DNA of 56,491 bases from Coleofasciculus sp. FACHB-1120 (GCF_014698845.1 NZ_JACJTV010000035.1:1-56491), one strand, 5' to 3'. Positions 43,212 through 51,428 are shown, counted from the stretch's first letter. Numbers and translations are program-made. The notes: generated by a model from the letters alone, not told the origin.

Positions 43212-44501
43212 CTACTTGGGAACCGCCGCCGTTAGCACCTCATGTCCTGACTCAGTAACTAACACATCATCCTCAATGCGGATACCAATGCCACGCCACC
43301 TGTCATCAATTGCAGGTTGCCCCTCGGCGGGTTCTACATCCAGTCCAATATATAGACCCGGTTCCACTGTTAGCACATGACCCGGTTGCAAACTCTGCCA
43401 GACTTCTTCCCCGTGCTTATAAACACCGGCATCGTGGACATCTAAACCCAGCCAGTGTCCGGTGCGGTGCATATAAAAGGGTTTATATTTCTCCTCTTTG
43501 ATAATTTCTTCAATATCACCTGCTAGGAGTCCTACATCGATTAAACCTTCGACTAAAACACGCACTGCCGTGTCGTGACCTAAGTTGTAGGAGTTTCCGG
43601 GTTGAACTTGCGCGATCGCCTGTAACTGCGCTGCCAATACAATGTCGTAAAGCGCTTTCTGTTCTGGCGTAAACTTGCCCCCGACCGGGAAGGTGCGCGT
43701 GATGTCGCCGTTGTAGTAGTCGTAGCAACAACCCGCATCAATCAGCAGTAACTCGTTATCCTGCATCTGCCGATTATTCTCTATGTAGTGCAGCACGCAG
43801 GCATTCGCGCCAGAGGCAACAATTGAGGGATAAGCTGGCCCCATTCCACCCTGCTTTCTGAAGATGTGTTCTATCTCCGCCTGCACTTCGTACTCGTAAC
43901 GCCCCGGTTGAGCGAATTCTCTCGCCCAGTTGTGAGCTTCTGCTGAGATATCAGCCGCACGACGCATCAATTCTATCTCGGCTGGACTCTTCACCAGTCG
44001 CATCCCATGAAGCACCGGATTGGTGTCTTCAATCGCAATGGGACCCGTACCCCGCTTGGGATAACCCGCCATCAACCGCTGCCAGTGGGTGAGAATCGTT
44101 TCATTGAAATCGCGATCGCGTCCCAAATGATAATAAATCCGATCGGCTTTTTCTAAATACTGAGGTAGTTTCTCATTTAGTTCTGCAATCGGGTAAGCTT
44201 CATCCGCCCCATAGAATTCTTTTGCCTTGTCCACCCCGACGCGATAGCCCGTCCAAACTTCCTTCTCTCGTTCCTTCGGCTGGACAAACAATACAAATCG
44301 GTGTTCTGCATGGTGGGGTGCTAAAACTGCTACCGCCTCTGGTTCGTTAAATCCAGTTAAGTAATAAAAATCACTATCCTGACGAAAAGTGTACTCAACA
44401 TCGTTGTGCATGACAGCCACTGGGGCACTCCGAAAGATGGCAGTACCAGTGCCAATTTTAGCCATCAACTGCTCGCGACGCGCTGCGTATTCTGCTTGCA
44501 T
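43212..44501 (-). CDS. pepP: Xaa-Pro aminopeptidase
   Basis: 429 residues. N-terminal AMP_N domain (FRSAPVAVMHNDVEYTFRQD) and the pita-bread metallopeptidase: LLLIDAGCCYDYYNGDITRT (Asp pair), YMHRTGHWLGLDVHDAGVYK (His), VLTVEPGLYIG (Glu) and IGIRIEDDVLVTESG (Glu), the five dimetal ligands. It removes N-terminal residues preceding proline. It stands apart from its neighbours, and both adjacent starts are separated by more than 200 bases. Confidence 0.93.
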   Translation of the reverse strand: MQAEYAARREQLMAKIGTGTAIFRSAPVAVMHNDVEYTFRQDSDFYYLTGFNEPEAVAVLAPHHAEHRFVLFVQPKEREKEVWTGYRVGVDKAKEFYGADEAYPIAELNEKLPQYLEKADRIYYHLGRDRDFNETILTHWQRLMAGYPKRGTGPIAIEDTNPVLHGMRLVKSPAEIELMRRAADISAEAHNWAREFAQPGRYEYEVQAEIEHIFRKQGGMGPAYPSIVASGANACVLHYIENNRQMQDNELLLIDAGCCYDYYNGDITRTFPVGGKFTPEQKALYDIVLAAQLQAIAQVQPGNSYNLGHDTAVRVLVEGLIDVGLLAGDIEEIIKEEKYKPFYMHRTGHWLGLDVHDAGVYKHGEEVWQSLQPGHVLTVEPGLYIGLDVEPAEGQPAIDDRWRGIGIRIEDDVLVTESGHEVLTAAVPK

Positions 44502-44834
44502 AATCTCAATTGCGTAGCTTTGTTCTTCTAAGTGGTCGAGTCCTAAGTGGTCCAGTCAGTCAAATTGACCAATATATTTTCAAGGTTATACTATTAGAGA
44601 TTTGGTAACAAATCTTTATAGGGTGTAATCGAATACAGCTCGAATTAAAATTTTCTGAATCCTTAGGGATTTTTACGGAGAGTTGGCGACGCGATCGCAA
44701 ATAACTGCACTCGAGGGAACACTACTCCCGATCGACTCGTGCATCTATTGATGAATGAAAACAAAATATTTAGATAACAAAAAAACCGCTTCCATCTCGC
44801 TCAGCAATTTTACAAACGAATGATAGAGGCAACT
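44502..44834. other. 333-bp divergent gap between pepP and the AhpD-like gene
   Basis: No gene seen. Promoters for both directions are expected. The stretch AACAAAAAAACCGC near 44777 and a RBS-like AGAGG ahead of 44835 are the only visible signals. Confidence 0.4.
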
Positions 44835-45377
44835 ATGACTCGCTTCCCCCTTCAAGAACAAGATGAAGTCACAGATTTAAAGGTCAAAACAGTATATAAC
44901 GAAATTTTGTCTGAACTAGGGTTTGGCATCATTCCCAACATTTTCAAATCAATGGCGATAAATCCCGATGTGCTGGAAGCGAATTGGAAAAAATTCCGCG
45001 CTACCATCCTGCAAGGAGATGTGCCCCGTACCCTAAAGGAAATGGTGGGGGTTGCCATATCCCAAGCTCACAACAGTCCTTATGCCCTCAACGTTCACTT
45101 GCATGGATTATCAGCGCTAGGAATGAGCGAAGAAGTTCTCCGGACACTGGTTTCAGACTTTGCTGCCTGTCCGCTTCCCAAGCGCGAAAAAGCCGTCATT
45201 CGCTTTGGATTACTTGCCGGGACTAAACCCCACGAACTGACCGCGCAAGACTACCAAAATCTGCGAGAGTTAGGGCTAGATGACTCAGAAATCTTCGAGA
45301 TTATTGCCACTGCTGACTTATTTACCAGCATAAATCGATACACAGACGCGATCGCTCTCGAAATTGACCAATTGTAA
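44835..45377 (+). CDS. AhpD/carboxymuconolactone decarboxylase-like protein without the catalytic cysteines
   Basis: 180 residues from ATG 44835 (MTRFPLQEQDEV), with AGAGG 6 bases ahead; an ATG at 44820 is less likely. Helical CMD/AhpD fold. In AhpD-type peroxidases a CxxC precedes a His (form C-P-Y-C-x-x-x-H); here the stretch reads S-P-Y-A-L-N-V-H (residues 81-88), so both redox cysteines are replaced by Ser81 and Ala84 while His88 remains. It therefore cannot act by the usual thiol route. A related carboxymuconolactone-decarboxylase-like or structural role is possible. It precedes the cyclase gene by 80 bases on the same strand. Confidence 0.8.
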   Translation: MTRFPLQEQDEVTDLKVKTVYNEILSELGFGIIPNIFKSMAINPDVLEANWKKFRATILQGDVPRTLKEMVGVAISQAHNSPYALNVHLHGLSALGMSEEVLRTLVSDFAACPLPKREKAVIRFGLLAGTKPHELTAQDYQNLRELGLDDSEIFEIIATADLFTSINRYTDAIALEIDQL

Positions 45378-45457
45378 ATTGCCAGTTTTCTCGTGAGTTC
45401 GTATTTTCTTGAGAATGTCGTTCGTTAAATTTCAGGAGAAACAGAATCATCCCGATA

Positions 45458-46795
45458 ATGGGCAACACCTATGAGTCTTTCCCTCAGTTTGATAGTAGCA
45501 ATGAGCTAGAAAAACAAGCTCGCGAACCACTACTGCTGATAGCCCGCCGTCTGCTTGCTGAAGCCCAAGCTCTTTCCTGCCGCATTGCCGCTGTCAATGA
45601 AATTGCGACAGCGATTAACCGCACCCTAAATATAGACGAGATTTTGCGGGTTGTTGGTAAACAAGCCAAATGGCTTTTGGATTTCGAGCATTGTAGCGTC
45701 TATATCTGCACCGATACCAGTTCTTGCCGCCTCGTAACGCTATTTGGCGCTCCTATAGAGTTGACTGCCACGATTGTCGCAGAGGACAGCCCTCTAGGTC
45801 GGGCAATGAAAACGGGTCAATCACAACTGATTCGAGAAGGTTCTCCATCTGGTTTTCTGGACTCTTATGCTTCCCAGATATTCGTCCCCCTACAGAGCGA
45901 TCGCCAAGTCATTGGTACTATCAACTTCGCAACGACCCAAGCCCACGCTTACACTCAGGAAGATTTACGCATTAGTTATTTACTAGCCTTGCAAGTATCG
46001 GCAGCAATTCGTAACGCCAGTGGCTTCGCGCAATTAAATCAGCTATATGCCCAGCTAGAGGCAGAAAAACGCAAATCTGAGCAGCTGTTACTGAACGTAC
46101 TTCCTGTAGGTGTAGCCGATGAATTAAAACGCACTGGTAAAGTTAAACCCGTGTATTATGAATCTGCCTCAGTATTGTTTACCGACTTTAAAGATTTCAC
46201 TCAATTAGCCGAACAACTCACTCCCGAAGATTTAGTTGATGAATTAGATTATTGCTTTTCGTGTTTCGATATGCTCATTGAAACGCACAAGCTAGAGAAA
46301 TTAAAAACAATCGGTGACAGTTATATGTGTGTTGGAGGAATTCCCACTCCTAACCGCACTCATGCCATTGATGCTGTACTAGCCGCTTTACAAATTCAAG
46401 CTTTTATGAAATGGCGGCGACTTGAAAAAATCAAAAATAATCATCCTTATTGGGAAGTCCGCATCGGCATCCACTCAGGAGGATTGCTAGCGGGTGCGAT
46501 CGGACATAATAGATTTTCCTATGATGTTTGGGGCGATACCGTTAATACTGCCTCCAGGATGGAATCCTCTGGTATTTCTGGCAACATTAATATTTCAAAA
46601 GCCACGTTTGAGTTAGTGGAAAAATTTTTTGATTGTGAATATCGGGGAAGAATAAATGCAAAAAACAAGGGTGACATTGATATGTATCTTGTCACCCGTC
46701 TCAAAAAATGCTTTTCCCTAGATCCAACAGGATTGTTACCCAATGAGGATTTTAATCAACTTTATGCGGCAATCCAATCGGGGCGTAGTCAATAG
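45458..46795 (+). CDS. GAF-domain class III adenylate cyclase
   Basis: 445 residues, soluble. GAF domain about 45-190, then a coiled linker (LNQLYAQLEAEKRKSEQLLL), then the catalytic domain. All key residues are present: metal Asp243 (FTDFKDF) and Asp287 (TIGDSYM), adenine-selecting Lys283 and Asp356 (SYDVWGD), transition-state Asn363 and Arg367 (VNTASRMES). Lys+Asp argues for ATP, so cAMP is the expected product. The GAF may sense a small ligand or dimerise. No receptor or CRP gene is close by. Confidence 0.92.
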   Translation: MGNTYESFPQFDSSNELEKQAREPLLLIARRLLAEAQALSCRIAAVNEIATAINRTLNIDEILRVVGKQAKWLLDFEHCSVYICTDTSSCRLVTLFGAPIELTATIVAEDSPLGRAMKTGQSQLIREGSPSGFLDSYASQIFVPLQSDRQVIGTINFATTQAHAYTQEDLRISYLLALQVSAAIRNASGFAQLNQLYAQLEAEKRKSEQLLLNVLPVGVADELKRTGKVKPVYYESASVLFTDFKDFTQLAEQLTPEDLVDELDYCFSCFDMLIETHKLEKLKTIGDSYMCVGGIPTPNRTHAIDAVLAALQIQAFMKWRRLEKIKNNHPYWEVRIGIHSGGLLAGAIGHNRFSYDVWGDTVNTASRMESSGISGNINISKATFELVEKFFDCEYRGRINAKNKGDIDMYLVTRLKKCFSLDPTGLLPNEDFNQLYAAIQSGRSQ

Positions 46796-46843
46796 TCAAT
46801 AGTCATTAACCAAATAATAACTAGAGACTAATCACTAATGACT
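46793..46843. repeat. AGTCATTA inverted/tandem repeat between convergent genes
   Basis: AGTCATTA (46801-46808) is matched by TAATGACT (46836-46843), preceded by TAGTCAATAGTCAT. It fills the gap between the cyclase stop and the metallo-beta-lactamase-like stop, so it may serve as a two-way terminator. Confidence 0.6.
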
Positions 46844-46845
46844 GT

Positions 46846-47625
46846 TTAAAACTTATAACTCATCACTGCGATCGCTGGACCATTTTCTGGCAGATCCGTT
46901 GATTTAATCGTCAAAGTGTCACTATTGACGCGGCGCACCGGCGTTCCCTCCATCAATGCCAAAAATTCATCCACAGAGACAATATCGCAACTCGCAGAAT
47001 CGGCGGCTTGGGTGCGGTAATGCGTGGGAATCACCAATTTTGGATTGAGGACTTTGACAGCCTGCATGGCTTCCTGAGGCGTGTAGGCTTTGTCACTTCC
47101 GCCTACGGGTACTAACAATACATCGGGACGCCCCATCAGGATTTTTTGCTCAATATCAATCGGTGCAGCAGCACCGCCTAAATGCAGAATATTGATTCCC
47201 CCTTGCGTCCAACGCCAAGCCACGTTCGTGCCAAACCGCCGTCCACCGTCGCGATCGTGGTTAATGCTCATTCCTTGAATTTTTAGGTCGTCAACCTGGT
47301 AAACTCCCGGCTTATATAAAAACTGGGGATTCCCGGGCAACCCTTCCACCGCCCCTTCATCAAGTAATAGGCTGCTGACTAGCACTAAATCCGCTGGCAC
47401 CTTCGATGAACGATACCCAGCCGTACAGCCCAGCTTCTGAAAGGGATTCGCCAAGACTCGTTTACCACTCCCAGTAAACAAAAAGCTGGTATGCCCCAGC
47501 CATTTCACAGAGACAGATCCACCAGGGGTTGCCGCCTGATAAGTCTGAAATCCAGAAGCCAAGCCTGTTCCTAATGCTGTAAGCAAACCCGCCCCAGCAT
47601 AGCGCATCAACTGTCGCCGTTTCAT
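46846..47625 (-). CDS. metallo-beta-lactamase-fold protein lacking the metal ligands
   Basis: 259 residues. N-terminal MKRRQLMRYAGAGLLTAL has twin arginines ahead of a hydrophobic stretch, possibly a Tat signal. The MBL core follows (WLGHTSFLF, then the strand DLVLVSS). Where active members have HxHxDH, this one reads S85-S-L-L-D-E90 (VSSLLLDEGAVEG), keeping only Asp. A later His (IPTHYRT) remains and NHDRDGGRRFG is intact. Active zinc binding is unlikely, so this is a probable pseudoenzyme or a member with a changed role. It ends the run prfB-DUF3285-ybeY-dgkA-trpG. Confidence 0.8.
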   Translation of the reverse strand: MKRRQLMRYAGAGLLTALGTGLASGFQTYQAATPGGSVSVKWLGHTSFLFTGSGKRVLANPFQKLGCTAGYRSSKVPADLVLVSSLLLDEGAVEGLPGNPQFLYKPGVYQVDDLKIQGMSINHDRDGGRRFGTNVAWRWTQGGINILHLGGAAAPIDIEQKILMGRPDVLLVPVGGSDKAYTPQEAMQAVKVLNPKLVIPTHYRTQAADSASCDIVSVDEFLALMEGTPVRRVNSDTLTIKSTDLPENGPAIAVMSYKF

Positions 47626-47638
47626 CAGAATTTAGTCC

Positions 47639-47714
47639 TCAGTCATTAGTCATTAGTTATTAGTTAATCGCTAATGCTTAATTGAGCAATGAACAATTAG
47701 CCATTAGCCATTAG
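47639..47714. repeat. CATTAG-type repeat array
   Basis: Repeated CATTAGTCATTAGTTATTAG and CCATTAGCCATTAGC units between the two stop/start points of the metallo-beta-lactamase-like and trpG genes. It has the same word as the repeats near 5375 and 46801. Confidence 0.6.
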
Positions 47715-47716
47715 CA

Positions 47717-48304
47717 CTAAAGCGATTCCAGGAAGTTTCGCAGCAGTTGCTTTCCTGAAGCCGTCAGAATACTCTCCGGATGAAATTGGACGCCCTCAAT
47801 ATGCGGATAGTTCCGATGCCGGACGCCCATGATGGTTCCGTCGTCTACCCAAGCCGTAATTTCCAGGACATCTGGGCAGCTGTGTCGGTCAATCACCAAA
47901 CTATGATACCGGGTAGCGGTAAAGGGATTATCTAATCCTCGAAATACGCCTACACCTGTGTGATGAATTGGAGAAGTTTTGCCATGCATCAACATCGGTG
48001 CAGAAACAATTTCACCACCGAATACTTGACCAATACCTTGATGCCCCAGGCAAACGCCCAAAATGGGTACCCCGGAACCCATCTGTTGAATTAACTCCAG
48101 GGAAATTCCCGCATCTTCTGGACGCCCTGGTCCCGGCGAAATCACAATTCCATCGGGTTTAAGCTTTTCGATTTGCTCTAAGGAGATTTGGTCATTGCGA
48201 TACACCTGAATTTCAGATGCTACGGGCAGTTCAGCGCCCAGTTCTCCCAGATACTGCACCAAGTTATAGGTAAAACTGTCGTAATTATCAATAACCAGAA
48301 TCAA
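47717..48304 (-). CDS. trpG: anthranilate/aminodeoxychorismate synthase glutamine amidotransferase subunit
   Basis: 195 residues, class I glutamine amidotransferase. The start is TTG at 48304 with AAGGAG 7 bases ahead. Catalytic Cys lies in ILGVCLGHQGIGQ, His and Glu in VQFHPESILT, and the oxyanion-type start is DNYDSFTYNLVQYLGE. It supplies ammonia to the anthranilate (TrpE) or aminodeoxychorismate (PabB) synthase, so it serves tryptophan and/or folate; cyanobacterial genomes often use one such subunit for both. It follows dgkA. Confidence 0.93.
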   Translation of the reverse strand: MILVIDNYDSFTYNLVQYLGELGAELPVASEIQVYRNDQISLEQIEKLKPDGIVISPGPGRPEDAGISLELIQQMGSGVPILGVCLGHQGIGQVFGGEIVSAPMLMHGKTSPIHHTGVGVFRGLDNPFTATRYHSLVIDRHSCPDVLEITAWVDDGTIMGVRHRNYPHIEGVQFHPESILTASGKQLLRNFLESL

Positions 48305-48333
48305 ATGTAAACTCCTTGTGAGTCAGAAGCCTT

Positions 48334-48359
48334 CAACTCAAAACTCAAAACTCAAAACT
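48334..48359. repeat. AACTCAA heptamer repeats
   Basis: AACTCAA is repeated three times head to tail (CAACTCAAAACTCAAAACTC) in the gap between dgkA and trpG, the same heptamer type as in lnt. It lies just ahead of the trpG ribosome site, so slippage here would alter that gene's leader. Confidence 0.7.
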
Positions 48360-48361
48360 AT

Positions 48362-48850
48362 TTAGCGCAGCATCGACTGAATCCGAATTACAAGGGGTGG
48401 CAAAAGCAGCGAACCAGCTACCAATACCGACACAAGCGCCGAAACCAGAACGGCACCGGCAGCACAGTCTTTAGCAATTTTGGCAAGCTCATGGTAAGCC
48501 TGCTTAACCGTTAAGTCAACAACTGACTCAATTGCGGTATTCAATAACTCCAGTGCCAACACTAGCCCAATGGTTATCCCAATCACCGCCATTTCGACTG
48601 CCTTCAACTGCAAAAAGACACCCAAACCAATGGCTAGGGTGCCTATAACTACATGGATGCGAAAGTTGCGTTGGGTAATAAAGGCATATCGAAGTCCGGC
48701 CCAAGCATATTTAAAACTAATTATTAAGTTCGGCGCAATTCGCCAAGCTAAATCCCGGTTTGGTTTCACTACATCTGAGTGGTTCAAAGAAGGTGTGGAA
48801 ATTTCTTGAGACATGGCAAGGGTTTTACGGGGCTGAAGGGCATGAACCAT
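48362..48850 (-). CDS. dgkA: diacylglycerol kinase (DgkA-type)
   Basis: 162 residues; ATG 48850 (GGAG just ahead) or ATG 48814 are both usable. Three membrane helices with the family motif ALELLNTAIESVVDLTV and AKDCAAGAVLVSA. It phosphorylates diacylglycerol or undecaprenol in the inner membrane. The first 40 residues are a soluble extension. It lies between ybeY and trpG in one direction. Confidence 0.92.
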   Translation of the reverse strand: MVHALQPRKTLAMSQEISTPSLNHSDVVKPNRDLAWRIAPNLIISFKYAWAGLRYAFITQRNFRIHVVIGTLAIGLGVFLQLKAVEMAVIGITIGLVLALELLNTAIESVVDLTVKQAYHELAKIAKDCAAGAVLVSALVSVLVAGSLLLPPLVIRIQSMLR

Positions 48851-48930
48851 CGCTCCGGCTGGCGCGTGGGCGAAACTTAAATCTAAGTCTTGAATCTAAG
48901 TACAGATGAGGGCTATTGGGTATAGCTAGG

Positions 48931-49443
48931 CTAGATAGTAAGACCAATAACCTGGAGTAAAGTTTCCTGCTGGTTCAACATTTTAGTCAGGCTATCTTCA
49001 TCGGGATGATCCCAGCCGAGTAGATGAAGCAAACCGTGAGCCGCTAACCAGGCTAGCTCTGTTTTTAAGGGATGTTCCTGCTGTTGAGCCTGCCGAGTCG
49101 CAGTCTCAACGGAGATGGCGATATCACCAAGATACAGAGGTGTATCCTCTAAAAAATCCATCGGCTGAGGACAGTCTACCTCTAAGGATGCAAAAGCCAA
49201 TACATCTGTTGGTTTATTTTGATGACGATACTGGGCATTAAGGGTCTGTATTTCTTTATCGTCCGTGAGGCGCAAACTCAGTTCATAGGTATCCGCTTGA
49301 GGAATATCTAGATGCAGAGTTTCCATCCAACGATGAAACCAAGTTTCCCAAGTTTCAGGTGAAATTTCTTCTTGGGCACTGGCATCGGCTGGATTGGACG
49401 AGAAGAAATAGTCTTGGATGCTAACTTCAATGTTTATACCCAT
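48931..49443 (-). CDS. ybeY: endoribonuclease YbeY (rRNA maturation)
   Basis: 170 residues. The zinc motif AAHGLLHLLGWDHPDE (HxxxHxxxxxH type) is intact. Upstream, NAQYRHQNKPTDVLAFASLE is the family's typical strand region. It processes 16S rRNA ends and helps ribosome quality control. 16 bases separate it from the DUF3285 gene, so they are co-transcribed. Confidence 0.95.
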   Translation of the reverse strand: MGINIEVSIQDYFFSSNPADASAQEEISPETWETWFHRWMETLHLDIPQADTYELSLRLTDDKEIQTLNAQYRHQNKPTDVLAFASLEVDCPQPMDFLEDTPLYLGDIAISVETATRQAQQQEHPLKTELAWLAAHGLLHLLGWDHPDEDSLTKMLNQQETLLQVIGLTI

Positions 49444-49459
49444 ACAACCGTGTTCCGGA

Positions 49460-49672
49460 TTAACGAGTCAGGTAGGAAAGACCAATCAACAGCGCCACAA
49501 GACCAATGGTTGACAGGGCAAAATGTTTTAACGAAGTGCCTCCTTTTCGTACCATGTTTCGCATTGCCAGCTTCACATAGCTGGCTTGAGGCTCTGTTGA
49601 GGCGGGTGTCGATTCAGAAATGGCTTCTGAAGTTTGTGATGCTGCTTGTGGCGTTGAAGAGGAGTTGCTCAT
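49460..49672 (-). CDS. DUF3285 small membrane protein
   Basis: 70 residues. A Ser/Thr/Ala/Pro-rich N-terminus (1-30) precedes YVKLAMRNMVRKGGTSLKHF and a single C-terminal membrane helix (LSTIGLVALLIGLSYLTR). This is the cyanobacterial DUF3285 pattern; the function is unknown. It lies between prfB and ybeY on the same strand. Confidence 0.82.
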   Translation of the reverse strand: MSNSSSTPQAASQTSEAISESTPASTEPQASYVKLAMRNMVRKGGTSLKHFALSTIGLVALLIGLSYLTR

Positions 49673-49797
49673 AAGGATAATTACTTAAGGCTCAAAAGTG
49701 GTTTTTCCAGCTGATGATAAGCCAGGGATAAACTTTTCTTCCAACAATGTAACAGTTTGTTTCGCAATTGATGGCAAATCACCGAATCAGCAAGTAA

Positions 49798-49827
49798 TGG
49801 ACAGAGGAGCGATCGCTCCTCTGTCCA
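49798..49827 (-). terminator. 30-bp perfect palindrome centred on HIP1, after prfB
   Basis: 15 bases (TGGACAGAGGAGCGA, 49798-49812) are followed at once by their exact reverse complement; the centre is GCGATCGC. There is no unpaired loop. It lies between prfB's stop (49911) and the DUF3285 start (49672), where it could form a hairpin in RNA or a cruciform in DNA. No U-run follows, so termination is only a possibility. Confidence 0.6.
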
Positions 49828-49910
49828 CCCGATGTTACTAATTTCTTGGTGTCTTGCTGGTTAAGTAACCCTCTGCTTTAGGCTACCCTAAAGATCCAAG
49901 GGCGCAGCTT

Positions 49911-51021
49911 TTAGGTCAGCTGATTTTCTTGGCGCAGATAGGCTTCAATGAACGAATCGAGATCGCCATTCATCACATCGTTAATGGCAGTCGTTTCCAC
50001 ACCTGTCCGCAGATCCTTGACCATCTGGTACGGGTGGAAAACGTAGTTACGAATTTGGTTGCCCCAAGCTGCCTCTACCATATCGCCTCGAATGTCAGCA
50101 ATTTCCTTGGCGCGTTGCTCTTGGGCGACAATCAGCAACTTAGCTTTGAGGATGGCAAGACCTTTTTCTTTGTTTTGCAGCTGACTTCGCTCTTCGGTAC
50201 AGCGCACGGCAAGCCCGGTGGGAATGTGAACAATCCGCACCGCAGTTTCTACTTTGTTGACATTTTGTCCACCTTTACCACCAGCCCTAGAGGTGGTGAT
50301 TTCTAAATCCTTATCTGGAATGTCCAGAGTCACGGATCTATCCAGAGTTGGCATTACTTCCACTCCAGCAAAGCTTGTTTGGCGCTTGTCGTTGGCGTTG
50401 AAAGGCGATATCCGCACCAGCCGGTGGGTTCCTTTTTCTGCCTTCAGGTAGCCATAAGCATAACGCCCTTCAATCTCTAAGGTGGCTGACTTAAGCCCCG
50501 CTTCTTCTCCTTTGGAGATTTCCGCTAAGGTAACTTTGTAACCGTGGTTTTCCGCCCAGCGAGTGTACATCCGCAACAACATTTCCGCCCAGTCTTGGGC
50601 GTCTGTGCCACCCGCACCGGCGTTAATGGTTAAAACGGCTCCGCTTTGGTCATAAGTACCGGAAAGCATCTGTTGCAACTCCCATCGCTCAAGTTCCTGA
50701 TTGAGCTTAGTAATGTTGCTTTCAGCTTCCAAAAGCAGTGACTCGTCGGCTTCTAATTCCAACAGTTCCACAACCGCCCTGGCGTCTTCCAGGCTGCTTT
50801 TCCAGTGGTGAAATTGCTCTAGGTGAGATTTGAGATCGTTGAGTTCTTGGAGGGTTTTCTGGGCAGTCGTTTGGTCATCCCAAAAATCCGGTTGAGCCGC
50901 GACTTGCTCCAAGTCCTGAATTTTGGCAGTTAAAGCAGGAACGTCAAAGATAGTCCTGGGTTTTACCCAGGCGATCGCACAACGTTTCGACTTCGCGTTT
51001 AATGTCTAGGAGTTCAATCAT
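49911..51021 (-). CDS. prfB: peptide chain release factor 2 with programmed +1 frameshift
   Basis: The gene begins at ATG 51021. A 25-codon first frame ([20 protein letters not shown]...) ends at TAT CTT TGA (TGA at 50946-50944). The sequence AGGACTATCTTTGAC is the classical RF2 site: an SD-like AGG, CUU UGA C slippery stop. Reading on at +1 ([16 protein letters not shown]...) gives the full RF2 of about 369 residues, with [20 protein letters not shown] (GGQ motif) intact. RF2 releases peptides at UGA and UAA and controls itself here through UGA. A 7-bp hairpin (CCTGGGT/ACCCAGG, 50955-50971) just ahead of the site includes the SD-like AGG. Calling the gene only from the inner ATG (50912) would miss this. 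Confidence 0.93.
50944..50971 (-). promoter_or_regulatory. RF2 frameshift signal with overlapping hairpin
   Basis: Minus-strand order: CCTGGGT-AAA-ACCCAGG hairpin (50971-50955), then ACTAT, CTT (50949-50947), TGA (50946-50944), C. The 3' arm of the hairpin contains the AGG that should pair with 16S rRNA to push the ribosome forward, so the fold could tune frameshifting. Confidence 0.75.
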
Positions 51022-51174
51022 TGTTTTGAGCTTTTTCCAATGAGCGCTTGGTAGTAAAATTGCACTCTTTTCGATTTTAGCTGGAGTCTCTCTCCCCATC
51101 ACTAAGACCTGAACAAAGAGAACGGATTAGGGGAACAGGGGGAAGTTACCAATTATTTCTTACCTATTACCCAA

Positions 51175-51286
51175 TTAAGATTGAATTTGTGGAGTAACTG
51201 CTGGAAAGTTAAAGATAGTCTTGAGCTTTATCCAGACGCTGAAATAACGTTTCTAATTCACGTTTGATGTTTAAGATTTCTAGCAT
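51175..51286 (-). pseudogene. degenerate tandem copy of the prfB 5' end
   Basis: ATG 51286 opens a 25-codon frame that starts MLEILNIKRELETLFQRLDK, matching the prfB leader peptide at 17 of 25 positions and ending with the same TAT CTT, but the stop is TAA (51211-51209), not TGA. In the +1 frame the next 11 codons (NFPAVTPQIQS) match [11 protein letters not shown] at 5 positions before a TAA stop at 51177-51175. So a stretch including the frameshift site was duplicated, then decayed. It lies about 190 bases upstream of the live copy. It may still be translated as a short leader peptide. Confidence 0.8.
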
Positions 51287-51367
51287 CGCTGTAGCGCTTT
51301 TTCTTGATCGCTGCTCCTATTGCACTGCAATCAAATTTATCTAAGTTTGTTGGTAAATGTCCAGTTC

Positions 51368-51395
51368 CAAAAAAAGCCGTGGTTTCCCACGGCTT
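51368..51395 (-). terminator. Rho-independent terminator of the BI-1 family gene
   Basis: On the minus strand, GCCGTGG-GAAA-CCACGGC (stem 51376-51382 with 51387-51393) is followed by a run of seven T (51375-51369), 36 bases after the stop at 51429. Confidence 0.85.
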
Positions 51396-51428
51396 CATGC
51401 TATGTGCGTTTAATGGAACTTTTGGCTC

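Larger units (their letters stand above)
51022..51428. other. prfB upstream region with duplicated prfB 5' end
   Basis: A 407-bp stretch between prfB and the Bax-inhibitor-like gene. It holds the degenerate prfB copy at 51175-51286, another homologous upstream piece (GAAAAAGC ahead of both ATGs), the BI-1 terminator (51368-51393), and presumably the prfB promoter. No other gene is seen. Confidence 0.6.
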
